Position numbers and translations under genes: made by a program. DNA of 64,000 bases, from NCBI GenBank assembly GCA_003719395.1, contig RHMC01000018.1:1-64000 (forward strand). The letters run 5' to 3'. Source of the stretch: Streptomyces altiplanensis (GTDB lineage Bacteria; Actinomycetota; Actinomycetes; Streptomycetales; Streptomycetaceae). This document shows, piece after piece, positions 44,359 through 53,571 of the stretch. A model generated the notes under the pieces. That model did no database searches. It was given only the letters and a program-made list of their open reading frames with translations, and was not told where the DNA came from. Numbering within the stretch: position 1 is the first letter of the stretch; each line of letters starts with the position of its first letter.

Positions 44359-45668
44359 GTGAGCGCACGCAAGAACATATTCGTGATCGGCCTGGACGAG
44401 GCCAACCTGCCGACCCTGCGGGCCGTGCCCGACGCACAGCAGTACGAGTTCCACCCTCTGCTCACCATCGAGGAGCTCCAGCACGGCGAGGTGTCGGTGG
44501 CGGAGCTGTTCGAGAAGGCGCAGAAGACGCTCGACGCCTTCGACGGCAGCATCGACGCGATCGTCGGCTACTGGGACTTCCCCGTGAGCACGCTCGTACC
44601 GATGCTCAGCAAGCGCTACGGCACGCGCAGCACCAGCCTGGAGTCCGTCGTCAAGTGCGAGCACAAGTACTGGAGCCGGCTGGAGCAGCAGAAGGTCGCC
44701 GACGAGCATCCGCGTTTCGGCCGGGTCGACCTGGAGGCGGACGATCCGCGTCCGCCCGAGGGCGTGCGCTTCCCCATGTGGCTCAAGCCCGCCCTGTCGT
44801 ACTCGTCGGAACTCGCCTTCGGCGTCAAGGACCAGGAGGAGTTCCTCGAAGCGGTCGCCGAGATCCGCAAGGGTGTCGCACGGGTGGGCCGGCCCTTCGA
44901 GTACATCCTCGACCGGCTCGACCTGCCCGAGGAGATGGCCGGTGTCGGCGGTCAGGTCTGCCTGGCCGAGGAGGCTCTCTCCGGGATCCAGGTAGCGGTG
45001 GAGGGGTACGTCCACAACGGTGAGGTCACCGTCTACGGCGTCCTCGACTCCATCAACTACCCGGATTCCTCCAGCTTCCTGCGTCACCAGTACCCCTCGA
45101 CCCTGCCCGAGCCGGTGGTACGCCGGCTGCACGACGTGTCCGAGCGGGTGATGCGGCAGATCGGCATGGACTCGGCGACCTTCAGCATCGAGTTCTTCTA
45201 CGACCCGCGGACCGACGGGATCAACCTGCTGGAGATCAACCCGCGGCACTCCCAGTCGCACGCGGAGCTGTTCGAGTACGTCGACGGCGTCCCGAACCAC
45301 CACTGCATGCTCAGCCTCGCCCTGGGCAAGGACCCGTCCCTTCCGCACCGGGCCGGCCGTACAAGGTGGCCGCCAAGTGGTACTACCGGTGGTTCGCCGA
45401 CGGCGCGGCCCGCCAGGTGCCCACGCCCGAGGACATCGAACGGATCGAGCGCGAGATCCCGGGCGTGCGGGTCCACGTGGTGCCCGAGGAGGGGCAGCGC
45501 CTGTCGGAGACCCCGCATCAGGACAGCTACAGCTACGAACTGGCCCACATCTTCACCGGTGGGAACAGCGAAGAGGAGCTGCGGGAGAAGTACGACCGCT
45601 GCGTGGCGGCTCTGGGCCTCGCCTTCGACGAGACCATACCGGGCGGCCGCGACCAGAAGAACGTCTGA
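44359..45668 (+). CDS. ATP-grasp ligase (frame broken)
   Basis: About 436 aa. GTG at 44359 behind AAGGAGAG (VSARKNIFVIGLDEANLPTL). An ATP-grasp fold: an N-terminal preATP-grasp domain (IVGYWDFPVSTLVPMLSKRY), the central lid (FPMWLKPALSYSSELAFGVK), VEGYVHNGEVTVYGVLDSIN, and the metal-binding ending TDGINLLEINPRHSQSHAEL. Near 45350 the frame changes and a C-terminal 100 residues follow (KVAAKWYYRWFADGAARQVP). Such enzymes join a carboxylate to an amine through an acyl phosphate. Substrates unknown; 37 bp upstream of a CocE hydrolase, so the two probably share a pathway. Confidence 0.78.
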
Positions 45669-45705
45669 GAACCCGAGGACCCGAGGGAAAGGAGCGTCCC
45701 GCCGT

Positions 45706-47745
45706 ATGCGTTTCGTGAGCAACCTGCCGTACGCGACGAAGGAAGAAGAGCACGTCGTCATTCCCCTGTCCGACGGCACCCGCCTGTCGGCGCACGTCTG
45801 GCGTCCGGTCTCCTCGGACGAGGAGCCGGTGCCTGCGGTACTGGAGTACATTCCCTACCGCAAACGCGACCTGACCGCGGTCCGCGACTCGATCAACCAT
45901 CCCTACATCGCGGGCCACGGCTACGCCTGCGTACGCGTGGACCTGCGGGGCACCGGCGACTCCGAGGGAGTGCTGGCCGACGAGTACCTGGAGCAGGAAC
46001 AGGCCGACGCCGAGGAGGTCCTCGCCTGGCTGGCCGAACAGCCTTGGTGCGACGGCGCCACCGGCATGATGGGCATCTCGTGGGGCGCGTTCGCCGCCCT
46101 CCAGACCGCGGCCCGGCAGCCGCCGAGCCTGCGCGCCGTCGTCATCGCTTCCTTCACGGACGACCGGTACGCCGACGACATGCACTACATGGGCGGCGCG
46201 ATGCTGTCGGACAACCTCGCCGAGGCGGGGACGATGTTCGCGTACGCGACTTGTCCGCCGGACCCCGCGGTGGTCGGCGACCGCTGGCGCGACATGTGGC
46301 ACGAACGCATGGAGCACACCCGCCCGTGGGTCCTGGAGTGGCTGCGCCACCAGCGTCGCGACGGCTACTGGCGGCACGCCTCGGTCTGCGAGGACTACGC
46401 GGCCGTACGCTGCCCCGTCCTCGCGTCCAGCGGGTGGGCCGACGGCTACTCCAACGCGGTGACACGGCTGCTGGGGAATCTGGACGTACCGCGCAAGGGC
46501 CTGATCGGGCCCTGGTCCCACAAGTTCCCGCACCTGGGCGAGCCCGGCCCGGCCATCGGCTACCTCCAGGAGGTCGTGCGCTGGTGGGACCACTGGCTCA
46601 AGGGCGTCGACAACGGCGTCATGGACGGCCCCATGCTCCAGGCGTGGATGCAGGACAGCGTGCCGCCCTCGACGTCGTACGAGGAGCGGCCCGGCCGGTG
46701 GGTCGGCGAACCGGACTGGCCCTCGCCGCACATCCGGCCCGTCGCGCACCCGCTGCTGCGCCACCGCATCGCCATGCCGGGGGAAGCGACGCCTCCAGCG
46801 GGTGGCGGCGAGGACGCGATGACCGTGCAGTCGCCGCTGTCCGTGGGCCAGTTCGCGGGCAAGTGGGCTTCGTACAACGCCCCGCCGGACCTGCCGTACG
46901 ACCAGCGCGAGGAGGACGGCGGCTCGCTGGTCTTCGACACCGGACTTCTGGACGAGCCGGTCGAGATCCTCGGCTCCCCGACCGTCGAACTCGACCTGTC
47001 CGTCAGCGAACCGGTGGCCACCGTCGCCGCCCGCCTCTCCGACGTCGCACCCGACGGGCGTGCCACACGCGTCACGTACGGCGTGCTCAACCTGACGCAC
47101 CGCGACGGCACGGGCGAGCCCGAACCGCTGGAGCCCGGCCGGCGCTACCGCGCCACCGTCCAGCTCAACGGTGTGGCCCAGGTCTTCCCGCGCGGCCACC
47201 GCATCCGGCTCTCCCTGTCCACGTCGTACTGGCCGCTGGCCTGGCCACCGCCCAGGCCCGTCCTGCTGAGCGTCCACGAGGGGTCCAGCACCCTGACGCT
47301 GCCGGTGCGCCCGGTGGACGAGCCGGACGAACTGCCGCAGCGCCCCTTCGGCGAGCCCGAGGGCGCCCCGCCCCTCACCACCACCCGGCTGTCGCCTCCC
47401 GAGCAGCGCTGGGAGGTCAAGCGCGACCTGATCGGGTACGACTCCGCACTGGAGATCGTGAAGGACCGCGGCACCGTGCGCATCGACGGGATCGGTCTCG
47501 ACGTCGGCTGCCGCGCGTACGAGCGCTACACCGCCACGGCCGACGACTTCACCTCCGTCGGCGGGGAATCGGCCTGGACCATGCGGTTCCGGCGGGACGA
47601 CTGGGACGTACGCGTGGAGACCCGCACCGAACTGCGGTGCAGCGAGACGGAGTTCTTCGTCGACGCGACCCTCGACGGCTACGAGGGGGAGAGGCGGGTC
47701 TTCTCCCGCACCTGGAACGAGACGCTGCCACGGGACTGGCTGTAA
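45706..47745 (+). CDS. CocE/NonD (S15) hydrolase
   Basis: 679 aa, no signal peptide. ATG at 45706 behind GGGAAAGGAG. An alpha/beta-hydrolase domain with nucleophile Ser125 in MMGISWGAFAAL, preceded by VRVDLRGTGDSEGVLADEYL; catalytic Asp likely in SSGWADGYSN and His in GPWSHKFPHLG. The C-terminal jelly-roll of the X-Pro dipeptidyl-peptidase family begins near residue 385. About 130 extra C-terminal residues (from LSPPEQRWEVKRDLIGYDSA) go beyond the usual family length. It cleaves amides or esters; pairing with an ATP-grasp ligase suggests making and trimming of an amide compound. Confidence 0.88.
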   Translation: MRFVSNLPYATKEEEHVVIPLSDGTRLSAHVWRPVSSDEEPVPAVLEYIPYRKRDLTAVRDSINHPYIAGHGYACVRVDLRGTGDSEGVLADEYLEQEQADAEEVLAWLAEQPWCDGATGMMGISWGAFAALQTAARQPPSLRAVVIASFTDDRYADDMHYMGGAMLSDNLAEAGTMFAYATCPPDPAVVGDRWRDMWHERMEHTRPWVLEWLRHQRRDGYWRHASVCEDYAAVRCPVLASSGWADGYSNAVTRLLGNLDVPRKGLIGPWSHKFPHLGEPGPAIGYLQEVVRWWDHWLKGVDNGVMDGPMLQAWMQDSVPPSTSYEERPGRWVGEPDWPSPHIRPVAHPLLRHRIAMPGEATPPAGGGEDAMTVQSPLSVGQFAGKWASYNAPPDLPYDQREEDGGSLVFDTGLLDEPVEILGSPTVELDLSVSEPVATVAARLSDVAPDGRATRVTYGVLNLTHRDGTGEPEPLEPGRRYRATVQLNGVAQVFPRGHRIRLSLSTSYWPLAWPPPRPVLLSVHEGSSTLTLPVRPVDEPDELPQRPFGEPEGAPPLTTTRLSPPEQRWEVKRDLIGYDSALEIVKDRGTVRIDGIGLDVGCRAYERYTATADDFTSVGGESAWTMRFRRDDWDVRVETRTELRCSETEFFVDATLDGYEGERRVFSRTWNETLPRDWL

Positions 47746-47821
47746 ACAGCTCCCCCTCAGGATGATCTGCGCCGACATGCAACGCGGAGAGTAGCCGGTC
47801 CACTACGCTGCGCCGCGTCGC

Positions 47822-48532
47822 ATGTTGGACCGCGCACCCGAGGGGACCCTGAGTGACCGCATCCGCACCGTACTCGCCGCGCTCGGCATCACCGCCGCGA
47901 CGGCGCTCGCACCCGCCGCGAGCGCCGCGCCGCAGCTGCACGAGGAACGGCCGGCCGCCGGCGCGTCCCGGCCCGAGCCGTGCACCGGCTCGTTCCGGGA
48001 CGACGCGCGGCTCGGGCCCGAGTGGCTTCCGCGCAAGCACGAGAAGCCGGTGGGCCCGCTGCTGAAGGGCTACCAGCGGACCGGGAAGCTGTCGTCGGAG
48101 GACTTCCTGAAGGAGTACTGGCAGGGCCCCGCCGGCTCGGGCGGCTGGAAGTACCCGCCCAACGACGGGTTCAAGGAGGTCAACGGCGAGGTGGACAAAG
48201 AGCCCACGAAGCTCCGCGACGGTCAGCGCCTGGACCGTTTCGGTTCGGAGTACGGCTCCTACCTGGCGCCGGCCGGCGACCCGTACGCCAAGCGCGCGCT
48301 GCCCCCGCAGAACCTGAACACCCGTGAACCGTCGGCGCCGTGCGACTACCGCGTCTACGAAGTCACCAAGCCGTTCTGGGTGTGGCAGGGCAGCATCGCG
48401 CCCTGGTTCGAGCAGCCGGGCGGCGGGCAGCAGATCAAGCTCGACCAGGTGTTCCTGAACCCGGGTGAGGGGCAGCGGCTGAATGTGAAGTGGCTGCTGG
48501 AGCACGGCTACCTCGAACCGGCCCGCGCGTAG
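47822..48532 (+). CDS. secreted TNT-domain NAD+ glycohydrolase candidate
   Basis: 236 aa as read from ATG 47822; a GTG at 47852 with AGGGG ahead of it is the more natural start if one C is missing after it (VT-RIRTVLAALGITA). Sec signal ending near ASAAPQL. The C-terminal 130 residues match the tuberculosis necrotizing toxin fold: GGWKYPPNDGFKEVNGE, LRDGQRLDRFGSEYGSYLAP, YAKRALPPQNLNT, YRVYEVTKPFWVWQGSIAPW, FEQPGGGQQIKLD and WLLEHGYLE. TNT enzymes hydrolyse NAD+. The conserved substrate-loop and Q-rich segments are present, so activity is plausible. A 79-aa gene follows 10 bp later. Confidence 0.82.
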   Translation: MLDRAPEGTLSDRIRTVLAALGITAATALAPAASAAPQLHEERPAAGASRPEPCTGSFRDDARLGPEWLPRKHEKPVGPLLKGYQRTGKLSSEDFLKEYWQGPAGSGGWKYPPNDGFKEVNGEVDKEPTKLRDGQRLDRFGSEYGSYLAPAGDPYAKRALPPQNLNTREPSAPCDYRVYEVTKPFWVWQGSIAPWFEQPGGGQQIKLDQVFLNPGEGQRLNVKWLLEHGYLEPARA

Positions 48533-48542
48533 CCTCGTTCTC

Positions 48543-48782
48543 ATGGATCGCCACGAACTGCGGGCCGCGCTGAGCGCGGCGGGAGTGCCCGACGACTGCT
48601 TCCGCATCGAAGGCGTCCATGAGCCGGTCCCCACGCCCCCCGACTTCCTGTATCTGAGAAAGAGCCAGGACGGCGGCGGGGCGTGGGAGACCGGTGCGTA
48701 CGAGCGTGGTGTCTACGAGCCCGTCAGCCGGCACGCGAGCGAGGCCGAGGCCTGCGCGCGGCTGCTGCGTCTGCTCACCTGA
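48543..48782 (+). CDS. 79-aa partner of the TNT protein, putative immunity factor
   Basis: ATG at 48543, 10 bp after the TNT stop, so almost certainly co-transcribed. Begins MDRHELRAALSAAGVPDDCF; contains LYLRKSQDGGGAWETGAYER and ends ACARLLRLLT. Small, acidic, no signal peptide, hence cytoplasmic, as expected for a protein that neutralises a NADase before export. Homology to the mycobacterial immunity factor cannot be judged by eye; role inferred from position. Confidence 0.65.
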   Translation: MDRHELRAALSAAGVPDDCFRIEGVHEPVPTPPDFLYLRKSQDGGGAWETGAYERGVYEPVSRHASEAEACARLLRLLT

Positions 48783-48806
48783 CCCTCGCAACCCCTGCGG
48801 TCCCGG

Positions 48807-50356
48807 TCACTCCCATTCCACCGTCAGCGTGGCGGAGGTCCCGGATTTCAGGAAGACGTACGCCGTGGTGGCGGGCGCGGATGCCAGGCGCAGGCGCACC
48901 TGGGTCGTCCCCGTGACGTCGACTGCCGTGAAGTCGGCCGACGTCTGCGTGCCGGAGGTGAACCGGCCGATCTCCGCCACCCCGGACGCCGACGCGGCGG
49001 CGCTCCAGTCGTCGGCGGCCGTCGCGCAGCCCGCGCCGAAGCAGCCGGACCTGACGTCCAGGACCATACGGTTTCCGGACGCCCAGGGGTCACCGCTGCC
49101 GCTGCCGTACGTCACGGTGAGGAAGGCCCGCTTCACGGTCGCCCCGTCCGGGACGGACGAGGTGTCGAACGAGAGCAGCGCGCGGTTGTGCAGCCCGTCC
49201 GCACCCCGGCCCACAGCCACGCCGTAGGTCCCTTCCAGGGTGCCGGCCGCCGGTGCGCCGCCGGTGGCCGACGCCTTCACGTATCCGTCGTCCGCCGCCC
49301 GGCTCGGCAGCACCGCCGTTTTCGTGCCGCCCCCGGGAGGCGGCGGTGTTCCGCCGTCGCCGAGGCCCCAGAACTGTCCGATGCGGTACGCGGCGCACAG
49401 GTCGACGTCGAGTACGTCGGCACCGCGACGCCGCACTGCTCCGCGCCGGTCCCGGGGTCGACGGGCTGGCCGTGGCCCATGCCGGTGATCGAGTGGGTCT
49501 CCACCACCGGCCGCCCCGCACTGTCCCGGTACACGGCGTGCGGGTAGCCGGACACGGTGTCCGTGCTGTCGGGCGCCGTGTCCGCGCCGTGGACATGGGT
49601 CCGCTGCTCGACGGTCTCCGTCATGTTGGCGGGCACGACCGTCGTGTCGCGCGTCCCCTGCCAGACGGAGACGGTCGGCCAGGGACCCGCGTAACCGGGG
49701 TACGCGGCACGGACCTTGTCGCCCCAGGCTGCGGGCGAGAGGTCGGTTCCGGGGTTCATGCAGCCGTAGGCGGCCACGACGGAGGTCGCGCAGGCGTACG
49801 GCAGACCGGCCACGGGGGCGCCGGAGGCGAAGACGTCGGGGTACGCGGCCAGCATGACGTTGGTCATGGCCGCGCCCGCGGACAGCCCGGTGGCGTAGAC
49901 GCGGGAGGGGTCGCTGCCCAGGTCCGTCTTCATCCGGTCGGTCATCTGCTTGACCGACAGCGCCTCGCCCGAGCCGCGTCCGATGTCCGCGGACTCGAAC
50001 CAGTTGAAGCAGGAGTTGAGGTTGTTGCCGGACTGCTGCTGCGGCAGCAGGAGCGCGAAGCCCCAGCGGTCGGCCCAGGTCGTCCAGCCGGTCTCCGTGT
50101 CGAACGCGGCGGCCGACTGTGTGCAGCCGTGCAGGGCCACGACGAGGGGGCGGCCGGCCGGCAGGCCGTCCGGAACGTACCGGAACATGCGCAGGTTGCC
50201 GGGGTTCGTTCCGAAGCCGGTGACCTCGGTGAGCGACGCGGCCCGGGCGGTGGGCGCGAAAGCCGTCCAGCCGGTGCCGAGCAGTGCGGCCAGCAGTGCC
50301 AGCAGGACCGCGACGGCGGGGAGTCTCCTCTGTGTACGAGGCGGGTGCAGATCCAT
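48807..50356 (-). CDS. secreted PHB-depolymerase-type esterase with DNRLRE-like tail (frame broken)
   Basis: About 516 aa. ATG at 50356 behind AAGGAG. Signal peptide RRLPAVAVLLALLAALLGTG. Esterase domain: LVVALHGCTQSAAAFDTETG, nucleophile Ser159 in ATGLSAGAAMTNVM, oxyanion HG, likely His in ITGMGHGQPVDPG. A shift near 49400 leads to LCAAYRIGQFWGLGDGG and a C-terminal DNRLRE-like beta-sandwich (DGYVKASATGGAPAAGTLEG, LLSFDTSSVPDGATVKRAFL). The family cleaves polyhydroxybutyrate, acetylxylan or feruloyl esters; substrate open. Confidence 0.83.
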
Positions 50357-50789
50357 GGCGGCTCGCTCCTTCACAAGGGCCCCCGTCCGGAGAGGGACTG
50401 CAGGGCCGGCCGTACGCCGCGCAGGAGGGGGCGACGCCACCTTCACGCGGCACGCGCGATGTGGTCCGGGCACGTTGCCGTCCTGCGCGAAGCGGCCCGG
50501 ACAGCGATGTTTTTCAGTCGAAGCGGCATGACCGAAGAATGAACCACCTGAGCATGAGCGCAGGTCAGGGGGTTGTTTTGCGTTGTACCACCGACGCTTG
50601 TCCACATGATGGACACCCCGTCGCACGGTATGCGCACCACCCCCGAGCTGCCCGAACGACCATTCGGTCACCGCCGCCCGGCCGCCTGCGGCCGGAATGG
50701 GGCGATCGGTGTGCGCTCACCGTCCGCATCAGCAACACTCCACAGCGCGACAACCCCGCAACCGGCCTGAAACCAGAGGAGAACCATCC
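50357..50789. other. intergenic region between esterase and inhibitor genes
   Basis: 433 bp between divergent starts. No convincing coding sequence. It should hold both promoters; a locally AT-rich segment around 50505-50580 (for example GATGTTTTTCAGTC) is the best promoter candidate. Confidence 0.4.
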
Positions 50790-51237
50790 ATGCGTCACAT
50801 CCGGAACACGTTCGGCATCGTCGGTGCGGCGGCCGCCCTGGCGCTCACGGGCGCCGTCACCACGGCACCTCGCACGCGCAGCCGGCCGCCGGGGCGACCG
50901 GCCTCTACGCACCGTCCGCCCTGGTGCTCACCGTGGGCACGGGTGAAGAAGCCGCCACGGCGACCGTCGGACGGGCCGTGACGCTGAACTGCGCCCCCCT
51001 GCCCGGCGGCACCCACCCGTCCCCCAGGACCGTCCGCGAGGAGCTGCGCGCCGCGCACGCGAATTCTCCGGGCTGGTCGACACGTCGCCGCAGCGGAACT
51101 GCACGCGCGAGTGGGACCCGGTCGTCATCACCGCCCAGGGCGTGTGGCAGGGCAAGCCGGTCTCCTGGTCGGCCACCTTCGGCAACGTATGCGAAATGGA
51201 GGGAGGCCTGACGGAGAGCACGCTGTTCTCCTTCTGA
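50790..51237 (+). CDS. subtilisin-inhibitor-like protein (SSI), frame broken
   Basis: About 148 aa precursor. ATG at 50790 behind AGAGGAG. Signal peptide [20 protein letters not shown], then a shift near 50865 to [20 protein letters not shown], typical SSI. A second shift near 51055 leads to [20 protein letters not shown] and [17 protein letters not shown]. The reactive-site loop reads C-T-R-E-W-D-P, so P1 is Arg, predicting inhibition of trypsin-like rather than subtilisin-like proteases. The Cys that normally pairs with the first Cys (CAP) is absent (RTVREEL in place of AxCAEL). Secreted. Confidence 0.85.
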
Positions 51238-51257
51238 CCGGCCCCGCGCACGGGAAA

Positions 51258-51289
51258 GCCCCGGCTGGTCGGGGGAAACCAGCCGGGGC
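51258..51289 (+). terminator. terminator of the inhibitor gene
   Basis: GCCCCGGCTGGT, 8-nt loop, exact complement, 21 bp after the stop codon. Confidence 0.75.
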
Positions 51290-51508
51290 GGCAAGGGGGT
51301 GGGAGCGGAGGGCGGTCGCCTCTCGGCGAGTGGCTCCATGGGGCTTCAGCCGAACGATCTTCCCCATGGGCCTGAGGTGAGGCCCGGGGACACTGTCCCC
51401 TCCGTACCCACACATGGTTGAACGGCCAACCACCCGCGGATGTTCCGCTTCCTCCCGGGTTCCGGCGTGATGTGCGCCACTGGCCGGCGCGACCCGGCTC
51501 CGGTCCTG

Positions 51509-52248
51509 TCAGGCGGCAAAGCGGCGGCCGAGCAACGCGCCTGCGACGATCCGGGCGGGCACAGGGACTGGCCGTGGGCGGCGAAGAGTGCGTCCCGCGA
51601 GGAGAAGCGCCCGAGGTCCTGCCGCACCAGAGCGGACAGGTCGAACGACGAGCAGCCGTCCGCGCCGCAGGTCGAGCCGTCCCGGTCCACGGCGGTGGGG
51701 GCCAGGGCTTCGAAGAGGGGCTGTGGTCCCGTGTCGGTGAAGCCCGCCGGGTTGGCCGCGCCGAGGGGCGCGTACAGCTCGGACACGCCCACCCCTTCCT
51801 GCCCGAGCCGGAACTCCGGCCAGGCCGGGAGGACCGTGTCGGGGACGAGGTGGCGCAGCCGGGGGAAACGCGGATACCAGAACGAGTCGTCGCCGAGGAG
51901 GCCACGCACCCGGGTGGGAATTCCCGCCGCGCGGGCCACCACTTCGAGAACCGCCGGGCGCCGGCTGCAGGACCCGCGCCGCCGCGCCAGCGTCCGGGAG
52001 GCGGACTGTGTGTCGTCGAGGGCGCAGACCGCGCGGACCCGGTCGCCGACCAGCCGGTGCGCGGCCGGCAGCAGCGGGCGGTCCCCGCTCTCGCCGGCGG
52101 CGGACCGGGCGTCCGCGAGCAGTCGCCGGACCCGCTCATGACGCCGGTCGAGGACCGCGGTCGGCGCGGTGGAGCCCCGGTTCCCGTCGGCCCGGGGCGC
52201 GGCGGGCCGCCGGTGTCGCCACCACGGAGTCAGCACCACGCTCGTCAT
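51509..52248 (-). CDS. transglutaminase-like family protein (frame broken at C-terminus)
   Basis: About 246 aa, cytoplasmic. ATG at 52248 (MTSVVLTPWWRHRRPAAPR), weak ribosome site. Transglutaminase-like core: GSCSRRPAVLEVVARAAGIP with the nucleophilic Cys, then FWYPRFPRLRHLVPDTVLPA, SELYAPLGAANPAGFTDTGP, and SFDLSALVRQDLGRFSSRDA. Near 51560 a shift hides the natural end CPARIVAGALLGRRFAA with TGA at 51509-51511; unshifted, the frame runs to 51346. The family includes peptidases and cross-linkers; function unknown. Confidence 0.72.
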
Positions 52249-52345
52249 GGACGGATGCCACGGGGACGCCGCCACCGCCGTCGTCACGCGGCCCGCTGTA
52301 CGAGCAGAGTCGTCTTGGGGTCACGTCACCCGGTGTCCCCCGGAG

Positions 52346-53508
52346 TCAGGACCGTGGCGAGGCGGGATCCGGGTGCCGGCCCCCGGGGACGGTGCCGGAC
52401 GGCTCGCGGTGCGCGGTGGGGCGGGGCACCGGAGATCCTCGTGACGAGCGGGCGAGTGGACGGCCGGGACGGGCTCCTCGGCCGTCCCTCACGTTCCGGT
52501 CCGCCGGGGCGCGGTCGATCGCGGACGACGAGCGGTAGCCGGGGCGGGCCCGCCGGGGTTCGGGCACCGGACTTCCCGAGAGCCGTTCCACGAGGCTGTC
52601 GACGGCGAGCCGGGCGATGGCCTCCTTGTCCGGCGAGATCGTGGTGAGCGTGGTCGTTCCGTACCGGCCCTCCTCGATGTCGTCGAAGCCGACGACGGCG
52701 ACGTCGGCCGGGATGCTCAGCCCGCGCTCGGTGAGCGTGCGCATCGCCCCGACGGCGATCAGGTCGTTGTACGCGAAGACCGCGTCGGGGCGTTCCCCGC
52801 GGTCGAGGAGGGACGCCATGGCCGCGGCTCCGTCCTCGCGGCCGTACCCGTCGGTGACCACCACGAGTGCCTCGTCGGGCGTGATGCCCGCGGCGGCGAG
52901 CTCCTCGCGCCAGCCGCGCAGCCGCAGATGGGCCGGCTGGCGTTCGCGGCCCGTGCGCGAGCCGAGGAAGGCGATGCGGCGGTGCCCCCGGTCGACGAGG
53001 TGCCGTACGGCGGTCCTGGCCGCCGCCACGTTGTCGATCGCGATGTGGTCGTACGGGGCTTCGTACTCGCGCTCGCCCAGCAGCACCAGCGGCGCGGTCT
53101 CCTCACGCGCCATCAGGTCCTCGGTCTCCAGGTGGATGGGGCTGAGGATCAGGCCGTCGATCACATGGGACCGGAAACCCTGACTGACCAGGAGTTCCTT
53201 CTCCCGCAGTCCGGCGGTGTGGTCGACGAGGACGGTGTAGTCGTGCCGGGCGGCCGCGTCGACGACCGCGCGGCCAGTTCCGCGAAGTACGGGTTGCCGA
53301 ACTCGGGCACGGCGAGGGCGATGATGCCGGTGCGGCCCTTGCGCAGGTGGCGTGCGGTGAGGTTGGGGCGGTAGCCGAGTTCGTCGATGGCCTGCTGCAC
53401 TTTGGCCCGCATCGTGGGGGTGACGTGCTGGTAGTTGTTGACCACGTTCGACACGGTCTTGATGGACACGCCCGCCCGTTGCGCAACGTCCTTGAGGCTG
53501 ACGCCCAC
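52346..53508 (-). CDS. LacI-family regulator of the sugar operon (frame broken)
   Basis: About 340 aa of recognisable protein. ATG at 53508 (MGVSLKDVAQRAGVSIKTVS), helix-turn-helix plus hinge LTARHLRKGRTGIIALAVPE. A shift near 53275 leads to YTVLVDHTAGLREKELLVSQ, and the sensor domain runs to ARLAVDSLVERLSG; beyond about 52540 the reading degrades and the true stop is not resolved before 52346. Last gene of the operon with the importer, 63 bp behind the second permease. Probably represses the operon, with a candidate site at 58615-58628. Confidence 0.78.
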
Positions 53509-53571
53509 GGCTCTCCTTGACTCGGCCTGGCCGGATGTACCGGATCCGGCGCTTCAGGTGGTTCGGATGGT

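Noticed and set aside
45553..47778. 741-codon open frame on the minus strand opposite the CocE hydrolase
   Set aside because: Same GC-shadow effect; no domain, and it would cross the ATP-grasp end.
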